From Diphasiastrum complanatum (taxonomy: Eukaryota; Streptophyta; Lycopodiopsida; Lycopodiales; Lycopodiaceae), in contig CM055112.1 in the NCBI GenBank assembly GCA_029204225.1, forward strand, positions 28,606,280 through 28,670,279: DNA of 64,000 nucleotides, written 5' to 3'. Of this stretch, positions 1-15,439 are shown piece after piece. Each line of letters opens with the position of its first letter. Positions within the stretch are counted from its first letter, which is position 1. A program made the position numbers and the translations under genes. The notes below the pieces were generated by a model, which worked only from the letters and a program-made list of their open reading frames with translations, did no database searches and was not told the DNA's origin.

Positions 1-1210
<1,210 letters not shown>

Positions 1211-1638
1211 AGAAGGTAGATATGCGAAGGGAAAAATTGTGAAAATTGTTAACTAGTTACATTGTTTTATTTGGCAATATTGGCCTCCAAAGTGAAATTT
1301 CGACTTAGAGTTAGTTTCATAAATGTCAATAAGGCTCTAAATAGTGTTACTACTATTTTTAACAAGTAGCTAAGTGGATGAGGTCAATTTTGGACCCATT
1401 CTAAAGGAATTTTGGTACATTGCATTTGGACTAGTTTTTCTAGGTTGTTGGTTAAGTACCTAGAAGTTGCCATTTTAGGGCATACAGTGAAGAATAGGGC
1501 CAAATGATATTATGGTTGTTATAAATAGCTGTACTTGCATGGAGAACATTATCATTTGTTGATCATTCATGTGGAGATCGTCCTCTCTCATGTCGAGCAC
1601 ATCCTTAATATCATTCAATGAAAAATATGGCAGGCTAT
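1211..1638. other. Intergenic; plus-strand TATA-like site
   Basis: No coding signal. A good plant TATA-like octamer (TATAAATA) lies at about 1520-1527 on the plus strand, but no recognisable gene starts downstream of it, so it may be a relic of an LTR promoter or fortuitous. Confidence 0.35.
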
Positions 1639-2160
1639 TCATATGGTATACAGGAATGCAAGCAGTGTCTTGCTTTTATCGTGTTCTTCTACACCTGATG
1701 TAGAAGATATTACCATCGACCGTGACAGAGCAGGGTCATACATCGAAGCCAGCCTAGCCTCTTCCTCATCACCCAATACTTCGTCTTCTAAATTTTTGTC
1801 CACATCGACAATACATCTCTGAGTAGATGTTCTACTTGAAGAACCAACACCAATTGCTCTGGAAGATTGGCCTTCATCAGGTATTAAGACAGATATGAAG
1901 AAAACAAAAGCTATGCCCTCAGCTATAAACCTGCATGATCTCCTATGGGATTCACAATATTGTACCACTTTCAGGCTCTCGTCAAGCCTGGTAAACTTCC
2001 TATCATGCTTGTGCTTGGCTTCAGGCTGGCCAACTATCAGTTCATGGAAATGAATAAACTTCAGGCCATCAATAACAAGAGATAATTCTAGGATGCTAAT
2101 CCAAAACTTTTCGAATAATTCCAATAGGTGAGACTTGTGCTCAAGCACAAATCTATCCAC
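1639..2160 (-). other. Unrecognised open frame without ATG
   Basis: A 173-codon open frame on the minus strand. It is preceded by an in-frame TGA and has no ATG near its start, since its first codon is GTG; the first methionines are far inside. The predicted product has a hydrophobic/charged first half, a serine-rich middle and an acidic patch (DKNLEDEVLGDEEEA). I do not recognise any domain. It could be an exon or the remains of a transposon-encoded protein. The only evidence for coding is its length in AT-rich DNA. Confidence 0.2.
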
Positions 2161-2177
2161 ATCAAATTTAAGTCAAA

Positions 2178-2627
2178 AAAGAGACGAAAAGTACTCATCC
2201 CTGTCTAGAACACCAGCGTCAGAGAGGAACTTATGCAACTTGTCAGATTCCATATCAGAAATGACAGAGAACACTGGATACTAGACGATATCACAGGCAC
2301 GCAACGGTTAGTTGGAAAAAAAAAAAAACAATAGCATCGCGTTGTAGTGATATTGGACAGTCGAAACAAATATCCAATATCGCAGGCACGCGAGGGAGTG
2401 CTAGCAAATAAAATCAAAAGCGGTAGACTCGCGTGGTTGCGATATTGCCTTCAAGATTTCCGAATAGCAAAACGTTTTATGACAGTGTTTAGCCCTTATA
2501 TAGATCCCGCAGATTCATCGCAGCCATTCGAAAATCACTGTTAGATACGCGACACTTCTAAGATACGTCAATTTCTGTAATGTGTGTGAAGCATTTATGT
2601 GCAATGTCGGCCAAATCCCATAGGTGA
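2178..2627. other. Intergenic, related ATATCG/CACGCG words
   Basis: No coding signal. The words around 2290-2310, 2370-2395 and 2998-3015 resemble each other (an ATATCG core followed by a CACGC-type word), suggesting short degenerate duplications across the region upstream of the H3-like pseudogene. An A-rich run lies near 2317-2330. Confidence 0.35.
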
Positions 2628-2787
2628 CATGTGTGTGGTTGAAAATCGGACACGTGTATCTGCACGTATGGAGTAATCATTAATAAAACACACGAATCAG
2701 AAATTGGCATGTGTGTGGTTGAAAATCGGACACGTATATTTGCACATGTGGAGCAATCATTAATAGGACACACCATTCAGAAATTGG
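2628..2787. repeat. 80-bp direct tandem repeat (2 copies)
   Basis: Two head-to-tail copies with a period of exactly 80 bp (2628-2707 and 2708-2787). Each starts with CATGTGTGTGGTTGAAAATC and carries ACGT-core words (ACACGTGTAT / ACACGTATAT). A third copy begins and breaks off after 2788. It lies about 45 bp upstream of a TATA box, so it sits where promoter-proximal cis elements would be. G-box-like ACGT cores are known bZIP/bHLH sites in plants; a regulatory role here is inference. Confidence 0.85.
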
Positions 2788-2830
2788 CACGTGGTGGCGT
2801 CTCTTCATTTAATGCATAAAAAATCTCTCT

Positions 2831-2840
2831 CTATATAAGC
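2831..2840 (+). promoter_or_regulatory. TATA box upstream of H3-like pseudogene
   Basis: CTATATAAGC matches the plant TATA consensus closely. A start site about 30 bp downstream would give a leader of roughly 210 nt before the ATG at 3075. Whether it is still active is unknown. Confidence 0.5.
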
Positions 2841-3074
2841 AGAGACCACGATTAAAAAACATTTGATTATCAAATTTGTGAGTCGTTCCTTGCTCTCTGT
2901 CACCCAAACAAGATATCGGAGCCGCACAACCTTCTACATTGTTTCTGAGAGGCTTGGTCCCTGCTCGTGCCCCTGCGATATTGGAATCTCTTGGGCTGAT
3001 ATCGGAGCCACGCGAGGATCTACATACGATTAATTCATCTATGACCTAGTCGTGTGTCTACGATATCGGAAGGA

Positions 3075-3459
3075 ATGGAAAAGACTAAACAGACCGCGCG
3101 TCCAAAATCTACTGTCCCGTCTGTTGGTCAACCTACATCATCCTTGCATCTTGCAGCTGCTCGACCCGTGCTAGGGGGACTGGCAGAAAACCCCGCCCAT
3201 GGCTCAGAGATATTAGGAGTTGTAGAAATCCACCAACCTTCTGATACGGAAAGCTCACTTCAACAGAATAGTGAGGGATGTGACGAGATCTTTATCCGTG
3301 GATGTGAGATGGTGTGTGACTGCCATTGAAGCTTTGCATGCAGCCTATGAAGATTATCAAATTAGGTTTTTTGAGGACACTATGCTTGTTGTTGTACATG
3401 CAAAGCGGGTGACTATTATGCCCAAAGATATGGAGCTTGTGTTCAGGCTGAGGAATTAG
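3075..3459 (+). pseudogene. Histone H3-like (divergent H3 variant) pseudogene
   Basis: The ATG at 3075 opens a tail reading MEKTKQTARPKST, closely matching the H3 N-terminus (ARTKQTARKST), with an extra Pro between R8 and K9. The frame then shifts. From about 3160 a second frame gives basic residues ending LRDIRSC (H3: LREIRRY). From 3226 the third frame gives KSTNLLIRK, a VRD segment, RW, FEDTM and an 11-residue exact H3 match, HAKRVTIMPKD (3397-3429), ending FRLRN and TAG at 3457. Together this covers the tail, alpha-N, alpha-1, alpha-2 and alpha-3 regions. Loop 1 has canonical H3 length, not the longer CENH3 form, yet TNLLI and RW resemble CENH3. The shifts are single-base, so introns are an unlikely explanation. 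It is a decayed or very divergent H3; whether it was a retrocopy or a gene of its own is open. Confidence 0.85.
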
Positions 3460-3834
3460 TACGAGCAGGTGTTCAAGGCACCTCCACCTCCCCGACCCGC
3501 TCCTAGGGTTAGACCCCCTTATCAGAGAAAAAGAAAGCAGTCAAGGCCAGTGAGGTCAGGAACCAGGGCCTAAAAAAGCCAAATCAAGCTAGTTGAAGAC
3601 CAACCAACTCATGATCAAGCTGGGTTGTCTAGGGTGGAAGCTGAAAAATCCCCCTCTCCTCCACCTCCGCCTAAAAGAAGATTAGTACTATCAGATGAGA
3701 CCGAGCAGATGATAGGCCAGACCCAATTGATTCTTGCTACACTGAAAGTTCAAGAGGGTCTTCCTGTCACTCCTGGTCTAAATTTTTTACCTCCAGAATA
3801 TAGACAAACACTGTTGATGTACGTTATAGATTAA
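3460..3834 (+). other. Pro/Lys-rich in-frame continuation of H3-like frame
   Basis: The last H3-like frame continues past the TAG at 3457-3459 and is interrupted only once more, by TAA at 3571-3573, until TAG/TAA near 3832. The product would be rich in Pro, Arg and Lys (KAPPPPRPAPRVRPP, YQRKRKQSRP), then SPSPPPPPKRR and a more ordinary C-terminal stretch. No known domain is evident. Canonical H3 ends a few residues after its alpha-3 helix, so this is either a coding extension of an unusual H3 fusion, broken by two stops, or a 3' UTR that happens to stay open. Composition favours former coding sequence. Confidence 0.4.
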
Positions 3835-7199
<3,365 letters not shown>

Positions 7200-10050
7200 T
7201 ACCACATGCAAAACCTCTAAGGATGCATTAGATTTGTTATCAAATCTCTATAAGACTCATGATGTAACCACTAGATTACATCTTAGAAGGAATTACTCTT
7301 AGCATGTCTAATTCCACTGCCATCACTTCTCACATCAACAGCTTCAAGTCTTTATTGGATCAGTTATCAGTTGTAGGATGTTCTATTTAAGATGATAATG
7401 TTGTAATGACCTTGCTTTCTTCCCTTCCAAAGTCATATGAGCACTTTGTGGTGATGATTTCCACACAACCCGACCTCACTCTTCAAAAGGTGATTGGTCA
7501 CCTACTTCAAGGAGAAATACGGAGAAAGACTAGCAGCCTATCCATCAAAGACAAATCAATGGTTCTATACACCAAGAAGAAAGACTATTCCAAGGGAAAG
7601 AATCAAGTGCAGCAGCAACAACAGAAGCCTCACACTCAAGTTGAACATGGTGGATCACTCAAGAAGCTTTTCTACAAATATTGCAAGAGAGCCGATCACG
7701 ACATCAAGGAGTGTCGTATTCGGATCTACAACGAGGCAAACAAACAATAGCAGCAGTAGCAGCCAGACTCCTCCAACGCGGCGAAATTCAAGAAGCAAGA
7801 TACACTTGTTAATGGCTTAGAACAACAGCAACGAAGACTATGATAGTTGGTACCTGGACAATGGCGCTACCCAGCACATAACCTCTCGCAATGAATGGTT
7901 TATTGAGTATGCACCTTACAGCAGAGATCAATTCATCCGTTACGTGCAGAACAGATCCAGCACCAAAGTTGTCAACAACAAAACTCCTCATGAAGTTTGA
8001 CATGGGCACAAGCCTAGTGTCAGCCATTTAAAAATCTTTGGTAGTATATGTTTTGTTCACATTTCTAAATAGCTTAGAAAGAAGCTGGATCATAGGACAA
8101 ATAAATGTATTTTCATTGTTATCTTGATGAACATAAAGTTTATAAAGTTTATGATCCATCCACCAATGTAGTATTTGTCTCTAGGGATGTAATATTTCAA
8201 AAACCTACATACTATGATTTTAAACAGCCATCAATAAATGATGTTATGTCATTTCATCCTATTTTATGTAGCATGGATCTTCCAACAATGATGGTTTTTT
8301 TACAAAATCTACAATTACAACTACAGATGCCGAGCAACTAATATTACCTGTCATCAGACCAGACCAAGCTAGCTCGAACAGATCTGGAGAAATTCAAGAA
8401 AAAATATCATCGCATCCTGGTCAACCAAACATCCGCAGAACCTCACAGACTAAGACAGTTCTTGAGAGGTATACACCTCAATCATTATGGACTTCATTAG
8501 AAGAACCATAGAGCCTACTTGAAGCAATTAACTCCAAGGATGTTGTGGGCAAGAAGCTATAGAAAGTGAGTACAACTCACTTTTGATGAATAAGACCTGG
8601 ACATTGGTCGACTTCCCCACTCACAAGAGAGTTATCGACAACAAGTGCATCTTCAAGAAGAAGATTTGATGGTTCCATTGCTAAATGGAAAGCATGGCTG
8701 GTGGCTAAAGGATTCACTCAAGTCTAAGGAGTGAATTATCAAGAAATCTTTAGTCATGTCATCAAGATACAATCAATCAGGACTTTGATTGCGTTAGTAG
8801 CCGCAGAAGATCTTGAAATGCACCAAATGGATGTCAAGACATCATTTCTCAATGACAATGTCAAAGATGAGCTGTATACCTTTCAACCGGAAGGATTCGA
8901 AGTCAACGGCCAAGAGCACAAAGTGTGCAAGCTGCACAAAGCAATCTATGATCTGAAACAGGCTGCAAGAACATGGTTCGATAGAATCAACTCTTATCTC
9001 ATTCAATTAGGATTTTCAAACAATTCAGCTAATTGTAATATTTATTCGAAGCATATAGGCATCAATTCAGCTCATGTAGCTCTTTACGTAGATTATGCAT
9101 TTATTTCGTCTAAGGACACTTCTCTGCTGCACACTACTAAGAGTGATCTGTCAAAGGAATTTGACATGACTGATTTAGGATCTATCCATTCTTTGCTAGG
9201 AATTCACATTATTAGAAATAGGTTTCAGAAGAATATCTATCTTAGCCAACAGACATATCTAAAAGACATTTTAGAAAAGTTTCATATGTTTGATTGCAAA
9301 CCAATTGATATTCCAATGGATCTAAGTATAGTATTGACTAAACCTACTAGTGCTGATTCTGATAGTGAAGTACTCAACATAGTGAAGTACCCTTATCATT
9401 CACTAATAGGATCTTTGATGTATGCAATGTTGTGTACTAGAGCAGATTTAGCATACACTGTTAGCACGTTAAGTCAATACATGTCTAATCCTAGGATCTC
9501 TCATTGGAAAGCATTAAAGAGAGTGATGAGATATATTCAGGAAAGTCTAAATCACATTTTGTGTTATGATGGAAATGCTATTAATCCACTCGTCCTGCGA
9601 GGGTATTCCAACTCAGATTGGGGAGGAACAGTCTCTACCAGAAAATCTACCTTCGGGTTCTATTTCTATCTGGTAGGGGGATTTCGTGGAACTCAAAGAA
9701 GCAGAAATCAGTTGCACTTTCTTCGACAAAGGCAGAGTACATCGTAACATGCCAAGCTTCAAAAGAAACTGTATGGATTAGGTTATTACTTCATGAATTA
9801 CATCACACGCAGTTCAATGCTACTACCATTCTGTGTGACAACTTGAGTTGTATTTCACTGTCACTAAATTTTAGATTTCATGGCAAATCTAAGCACATAG
9901 AAAGCTTTCTCAGGGCAAGTGATCCTTCAATATTGCTCCACAACAGAAATGGCTACAGACATCTTCACCAAAACGCTTCCTAGGATCAAGCATCAGAAGT
10001 TCTTCAACATGCTGAACCTTACGAAGATACCAAGGCACCAACCGTGACCT
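7200..10050 (+). pseudogene. Ty1/copia gag-pol relic (family D)
   Basis: Order and motifs are copia. The gag segment includes SSLPKSYEHFV. A damaged CCHC knuckle (FYKYCKRADHDIKEC, first Cys lost) lies near 7670-7715. A protease motif, WYLDNGATQH, is near 7852. The integrase is reduced to its C-terminal end (IFGSICFVHIS near 8030), so most of it is deleted. The reverse transcriptase is open for 338 codons (8731-9747) with HQMDVKTSFLN and a YVDD box mutated to YVDY near 9085. RNase H (SWNSKKQKSVALSSTKAEY) continues after a frameshift near 9650. Stops occur at 7380, 8020-8170 and 8670. The 3' LTR follows directly. It cannot encode a working polyprotein. The same family recurs at 37460-37815 and 62883-64000. 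Confidence 0.93.
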
Positions 10051-10060
10051 TAAGGGAGAC

Positions 10061-11100
10061 TGTTGGAAATTAAGACCACAGTTGTCTCCTTAGAATCACA
10101 ATTTCAGACAGCCAATTCATTTGAAGAACGTCTACAACGGGCTTCCGAATGATCTCCAGCAAAGGGTAACCAATCATGTCATAATTTCAAGTTCAGATGT
10201 TAAGTTTAATAACTTGAAGTCATTGAAGACTTGGCCATCTTCAAAGACTTCCACAAACTTGCATTTAGAACAAGTATGTAGAAATACATTACTTTTTCGA
10301 CAATCTACAGGAATACACTGTGTGTCGGAACAGTCTGCGGAAATGAACTATGTTTTCCACAGTGTCGTCTTTTTTGTATTTTTCCGAAATGCTAAACTAG
10401 CATAGCTCAACAGTTTAAACTATTTTCAACAGTTCAAAAGTTTAACTGTTTTCAACACCTTCGGCTTTTTTGCATTTTCTCAAAAAATGCGAAGACAGAA
10501 AATTCCTGAAGGTCATCTATTTTCATTAGTTAAAAAAGACACATTCGCCTTTTTGAAAGCACCTTCGCCTTTTTAAGAGCACCTTCACCTTTTTTGCAAA
10601 ATCTCGAAGAGAGAGAAAAATGCTGAAGGTCGTCTACTTTGAACGAGGGACGTTCCCAGCCACTTCCCAAATTTACGAAGTGAGAGAAAGCCACTTCTCC
10701 TAAAAAGCGAAGTGAGAGAATTTGCGACGCCCTCGTCCACGTCAACATTTCTTATGTGGTGACAGTATACACTATGTATAGTTGTCACAGAAGCCATATA
10801 CTTCCAAGTACAATGACTTACCTAATTAGGTGACAATCATTTATTGCAGTTAATACATGGACGCAATCTATAAATAGATCATCCCAGCACAGATTACATG
10901 AGACGTTTCGTCCATAAGACGTATTATTTGAGCCTCTCAGTTACGCCGTCATTCTATTTGTAACTGCCATTGTTGTGCTTTAGTGTAATATAGTAGCAAT
11001 ACGCTTTTTATCTATGTATAATGTAGATGAATGCTTATTGTGATTTGAATGTACTCTATCACTGTTTGATCGCGCTTGTTTACTCACTCTGATCAGAACA
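10061..11100 (+). mobile_element. 3' LTR of copia family D
   Basis: It begins TGTTGGAAATTAAG right after a polypurine tract (AAGGGAGAC, about 10052) and probably ends near GATCAGAACA at 11100. It contains a TATA-like CTATAAATAG near 10870 and repeated TTCGCCTTTTT/GCGAAG words. The same sequence recurs in reverse at 19255-19823 and 62330-62869, which supports the LTR assignment. The 3' end is inferred. Confidence 0.75.
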
Positions 11101-12980
11101 CGGACGTCTACGACTCCTCAGTTTCTAATTAGACGATAGCTGTCTTTGATGCCTGAGGAACTCGCGATATCATACTACTCTTTCCATCTATTTCAGAACT
11201 AAACTTCTCATTGAATCCATTTTTTAGTAATACCACACACACCATCTCTAATTTCTTCGGTGGACTGTACTCTTGTTTTGAGTATGAATTAGTTTTTAAG
11301 ATCATGTTGAGCAATTAAGAACACTTAAAGGAGTGATTGTATTTTGCATAAGCTTTCTATTAGATTGTTTTTGCACTTAGCAGCTGATTGTAATGGGAGA
11401 GCTGTTCCGCAATATTCATGCTCTCTTCTCCGTTCGCGTTCTTCCACCTCCCTTGTCCCATCATTAACTGGACTCGACCATTGTGAAACACCAGAGTGGG
11501 TAGTCCGCTGGAAAAAGCTGAAATACGCTGTCATGGTTAAGTCGCAAAATATGCACACCACTTTCGGTACTGTCTAGCGAAATACCTAGATCCAAAATCT
11601 GGGAAACACTACTATCCAATGAATAGGACAACACGCGTAATGTATGCACCATGTCTCAATCGACTTGTCCCACCTAAAAGTATAGTATCTAGGGTGTCTA
11701 GGAAACAACCGCACAATCTTAATAGATGTATCCTTAGCAGTTATAGGTTGGACTTTAGCGGACACATGACCTAATCTCAAAGACTAAAATAGGTGTCTAG
11801 AAGTGAGATAACACCAAAAATGAGTTGGACCTCCTATGATGGGGAAAGAGGATCAGTTCCAACCCGCATGTAGTGATGTTTGCCCGTTGAGGCAGAGAGG
11901 ACCTCCCTGCTACCACTTTTTCACCCCAAAGCTATATCAATACCTATGCCCGGGAGACATTCTACGTAGAACGCAACATTATGGGGAGTATAGTTACTTT
12001 GAGGCATATGTGCTCACCGAAGACAGATGTTGGCATCTAATAGAAGCCATTTTTGTAAAGTACGCAGATATAACCCACCTCTTTCTATCAAGAGAATTAG
12101 CGGTATGATCACCTAGATTGGCCAGTAGTACCAACCGAGACTAGGAACAAGACTTAGGAGGAGAACCGATACACAATATACCCATGTGATTGTACCGCTA
12201 CTAGTTCACAGTTAGAGATAAGAATGATTTAGAGGTTAGAAGGGAGAAATTAGGCCTGGCAGGTCTAAAATACCCACAAACCATCTAGGTAGTTGTATTT
12301 CTAAGGCCCCAAAAAACTCTAAGCAAATGGGGACCTTAATACTCGTGTATGGTCCAAACACCAAAATGGTAGGGATGTGTCCCAATCTCCCTTTAAGACC
12401 TAACATACCATATACCAACACCTCATATTTGATCATTACTATCCTAACTTGGGTTGAAGATACACCATCGTCAAAGAATTATATCCATGTTCGCAAACGG
12501 TTGGAAGAAATCCTTAGAGCACTAGAGCCCTGCATCTTACCAATGGTGGACCTTGCAAGGACTCAGAATGTCATACTTTTAATACTATTCTAGAAGAACC
12601 AGTCTTGATAGTAGTGCCACACCTTTTCTGTTCGAGAGGATGATCTTAGTATTGTACCAAGACCAAGTTGACTGAAACGAAACCTACCCTCTTTCTACCA
12701 TGCTTCTGGAAGCTTGAAAACTTCCATTGGCTGGAGGAGCACAGAGCAATCGAACGAGCCACCAGGGTTGGAAGCAGTTGTCCTCAGTCCCTACCGTAAG
12801 GGCATTGTGGGCCCTTTTCCTTTTATGGCTTTCTAAGGAAATCAACCCCACATCCAAAAAATCCCTAATAGTATTTCTGTAGATTGTGCGACAATGCGAG
12901 TAAAAATTCAGCAACATGTATGGAAACAGATTAACATAGGATTTAGGAGAGTAGAGGAGATAAATCTAACACCGCTACTT
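11101..12980. other. Unrecognised low-repeat sequence
   Basis: About 1.9 kb that does not resemble the surrounding retroelements. The longest ATG-started plus-strand frame (11836-12108, about 90 codons, MMGKEDQF...) and a 78-codon frame at 11344-11577 have no recognisable domain, and overlapping minus-strand frames are equally long. It could be degenerate gene or organellar DNA; I cannot say which. Confidence 0.3.
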
Positions 12981-12984
12981 AATG

Positions 12985-13680
12985 TGGATACGTGAATGCC
13001 TTGATCTTAAGACTAAGCAATGCACAAAATTTGTTGTGTGCATTAACGCTTAATGCCTTTGTAAATACATCTGCAACCATATCATGTGTTCGGTAGTACG
13101 TTAAGCTTACCTCTCTGTCGAGAACCTTACTTCTCACATCGTGATATCGAATCTCGATGTGCTTATTCCTAGAGTGAAATCTAGGATTGGTCGATAAGGC
13201 AATGGCACTCTAATTATCACAAAACATAATTGTAGGAGTGTATTGATTCAGACTAATATTAGACAATAAATTTCTCAACCAAATTGCTTCTTTATAAGAT
13301 TGAGAAGCAGCAATATACTCTACTTCTATAGATGAAAGAGCAATAGAGGTTTGCTTACGACTGTTCCAAGATATAGGACCATCGTCGAAGAAGAATGTAA
13401 ATCTAGATGTGGACTTACGATTATCTAGATCTCTTCTTCAGCTTGCATATGAATACCCACTCAGCTGATGAAGATTGTCACTATTGACTTCTCCATAGCA
13501 AATGCACTAGTCCATGGTAGCTCGAATATACCTCATAACTCTCATGAGAGCTTTCCAATGGGTAATTTCAAGATTAGACATGACTTGGCTGACTGAGCTT
13601 GTTGCAAAAGCTATATCAGGTCTTGTGCAGACCATTGCATACATGAGAGATCCAAGTATCGATCGATAAAGATACTCTCT
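12985..13680 (-). pseudogene. Copia RNase H relic
   Basis: The minus strand encodes the C-terminal part of copia pol: NSRKQTSIALSS, EVEYIAASQSYKEAIWL, a stop inside the CDN motif, then HIEIRYHDVRSK and MVADVFTKAL. The upstream part (towards 13680) still matches the tail of the RT, with IRRA/SQVMSN-like words. It differs from families D and E, so it is a separate element. It is truncated on its 5' side exactly where the family-E LTR begins (13691), which suggests the LTR element inserted into it. Confidence 0.85.
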
Positions 13681-13690
13681 CATTTGCTAG

Positions 13691-13960
13691 TTAGAATTAA
13701 AGTAGAAGTACTGTGTTACTATATTGTGGCTCCTATCAGTGGATAAAAATCAGTTGGCCTCACCACGAGGCGAGTCGACGGGACACGCGTCCCGTCAACG
13801 ACAACCTGGGCCATGCATGGGCTGCCATAATGAAGAACTATATGTACAGTGTATTTGGGTTTTGAGAAATATAGTTGCTACATGAGCTTGGTGTGGAGAG
13901 TGCTTTTTGTCTGTGTTATTGTGTAGCATGATCTGTAATCCTATTTGAAGCAAATTCTAA
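13691..13960 (+). mobile_element. LTR of copia family E (first copy)
   Basis: A roughly 270-bp segment bounded by TTAGAATT and its inverse AATTCTAA, followed at once by a tRNA-Met primer site. It matches 39363-39634 along its whole length, including CACGAGGCGAGTC and GGGCCATGCATGGG words, with scattered substitutions. With the primer site on its right it behaves as a 5' LTR. Confidence 0.85.
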
Positions 13961-13962
13961 GT

Positions 13963-13975
13963 TGGTATCAGAGTC
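13963..13975 (+). other. tRNA-Met primer-binding site
   Basis: TGGTATCAGAGTC lies 2 nt after the LTR end. It matches the plant copia minus-strand primer site TGGTATCAGAGC, complementary to the 3' end of initiator tRNA-Met. It fixes the orientation of the element as plus. Confidence 0.85.
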
Positions 13976-14813
13976 GTACAAGGAGTGTACACAATACATC
14001 ATCGCCATTGAACAGAGCTTTGGGAGAGAAGTCTTCGGAGAGTTCAGGCAAAAAGTGAAGCACTGGTGCACAACTTCTAGCATATAGAGGCTTGCCAAGC
14101 TTGGAACTGTGAGAGGATTCAGAGACAGGACTTGTCAGTTGAATCTAAAAAGTGGAGAGGCGGAATTTTGAAAATTTCGTAAAGAAGTTGCTTGGTGTTT
14201 TTGATTGGTGTGCATTCATTTGAACACCGTTTGACAAACGAATTGAAGCAGTACAGAGGTGAAGGATTGGCCTATCAAAGAGCTATAAACAGCCAGCCAA
14301 GTTCAATATTTCCAAGGAAAACTTTGGCCTAGGATTTGGAAGCACAAAAGCTTGGATTTTGAGCTGTAGGAGACCAATTCTGAAGCAAAAAGCATGCTGG
14401 TGGGTGCCTTGGTGCTAGCATAAGAATTTCCAAAGGCCATGACCAGCCGTGAAGAGCTAAAGGAATTGGAATAGATCCAAGGTGGCAGCCATAGCTGGTG
14501 AGAAGAATCTTTTAAGGGAGGAGAGAGGTTGTGGAGGCCGTGAGGAAAGGTCGCGCGCCCTTACCCGAGTGGGTACTCAACATATAAAGGGGTGTAGTAT
14601 CTGGAGGGCAGTCCATCAGCGTGCTAGACGAACTGAACCATCAAATTCGACTTCATGACAATCAACGGCCTTGATGAATAGCTCGGGGGCGATCTGGACC
14701 GTAGGATGTGAATGGCCATTGGATTGCCTTAAACCACCAAGAATTTCAATTGAAGGGGCCTGAAGAGCAAAAGGCATTTCAACTTCAGTAAAAATTTTCA
14801 AACTAAACACAAT
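13976..14813 (+). other. Internal leader of copia E, non-coding
   Basis: Sequence downstream of the primer site with no sustained gag frame. It presumably holds the untranslated leader and decayed gag of the element that starts at 13691. Confidence 0.4.
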
Positions 14814-14865
14814 TAGACCAGATATATGCTATGTTGTTGGTATTGTTAGTTAGTTTATGGCAGCA
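14814..14865 (+). pseudogene. 52-bp copia E pol scrap
   Basis: TAGACCAGATATATGCTATG and the bases that follow match 38682-38733, inside the pol gene of the copia E element (RPDICYVVG), with three differences. It shows that this element lost nearly all its coding region by internal deletion. Confidence 0.8.
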
Positions 14866-14880
14866 TTTTGATGGGCTACC

Positions 14881-15105
14881 ACCAAGACCTTCATAGAATC
14901 ATTAATCTCTCCAGTCTATCTCACTCTCAACTCTAAATATGTAAAATGCTTGAGTCGAGGTCTCATTGACACTGGCACCACACATTCAGGTATTGTTTAT
15001 TGCTTCATTCCTTACCAATCTGACTTTCCTTTATCAGACACCAATCTTGTCCCTTTTGTAATAGTAACGTTGAAAGCCATGCTTGAATGCATTTCCTCTT
15101 ATTGA
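14881..15105 (+). pseudogene. Retropepsin-like fragment
   Basis: An open stretch of about 70 codons reads LNSKYVKCLSRGLIDTGTTHSG. LIDTGTTHS matches the active-site block of retroviral-type aspartic proteases (LIDTGATHSF in plant retroelements). Nothing else of the element is recognisable beside it, so it is a small inserted or rearranged fragment. Plant gypsy elements are the most likely source. Confidence 0.45.
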
Positions 15106-15204
15106 AATATTCTTAGAGTGTTAAATTTGCTCATATTAAAAAGACTTTCCTACTTGAAGAAAATTCCTTAAATATGGTGGCATATATAATGATGACCAAT
15201 GCTT

Positions 15205-15400
15205 GGGAAAACTGACAAAGTATGGGAATGGAGTAGACATAATTTCTCAAAAATTGATACCATAAATATTTTATGTAAACATATAGACCTTTCTATAAGT
15301 AATGGTCTTCAAAAAATTGAAAAGCTTTACATGTTTTTTAAGGATTACTTAAAAGAGGTTTTCCGAGCACTTGTGATGATCCACTTCTGCGGACTTAATG
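15205..15400 (+). repeat. Dispersed ~180-bp repeat, copy 1
   Basis: Begins with ACAAAGTATGGGAATGGA and contains a GATACCATAAA word, a TAAACATATAGACCTTT word and a GAGGTTTTCCGAGCACT word. Related copies occur at 42750-42935 and 56145-56330 in the same order with heavy divergence. It is non-coding and its class is unknown; it could be an old MITE or LTR piece. Confidence 0.6.
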
Positions 15401-15439
15401 TAGGACATTTTTGTTTTGGGATTAATATAATGCATGAAA

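Noticed and set aside
3075..3459. Introns as the explanation for the frame changes in the H3-like gene
   Set aside because: The H3 similarity is nearly continuous across the shifts and the offsets are single bases; there is no room for GT...AG introns.
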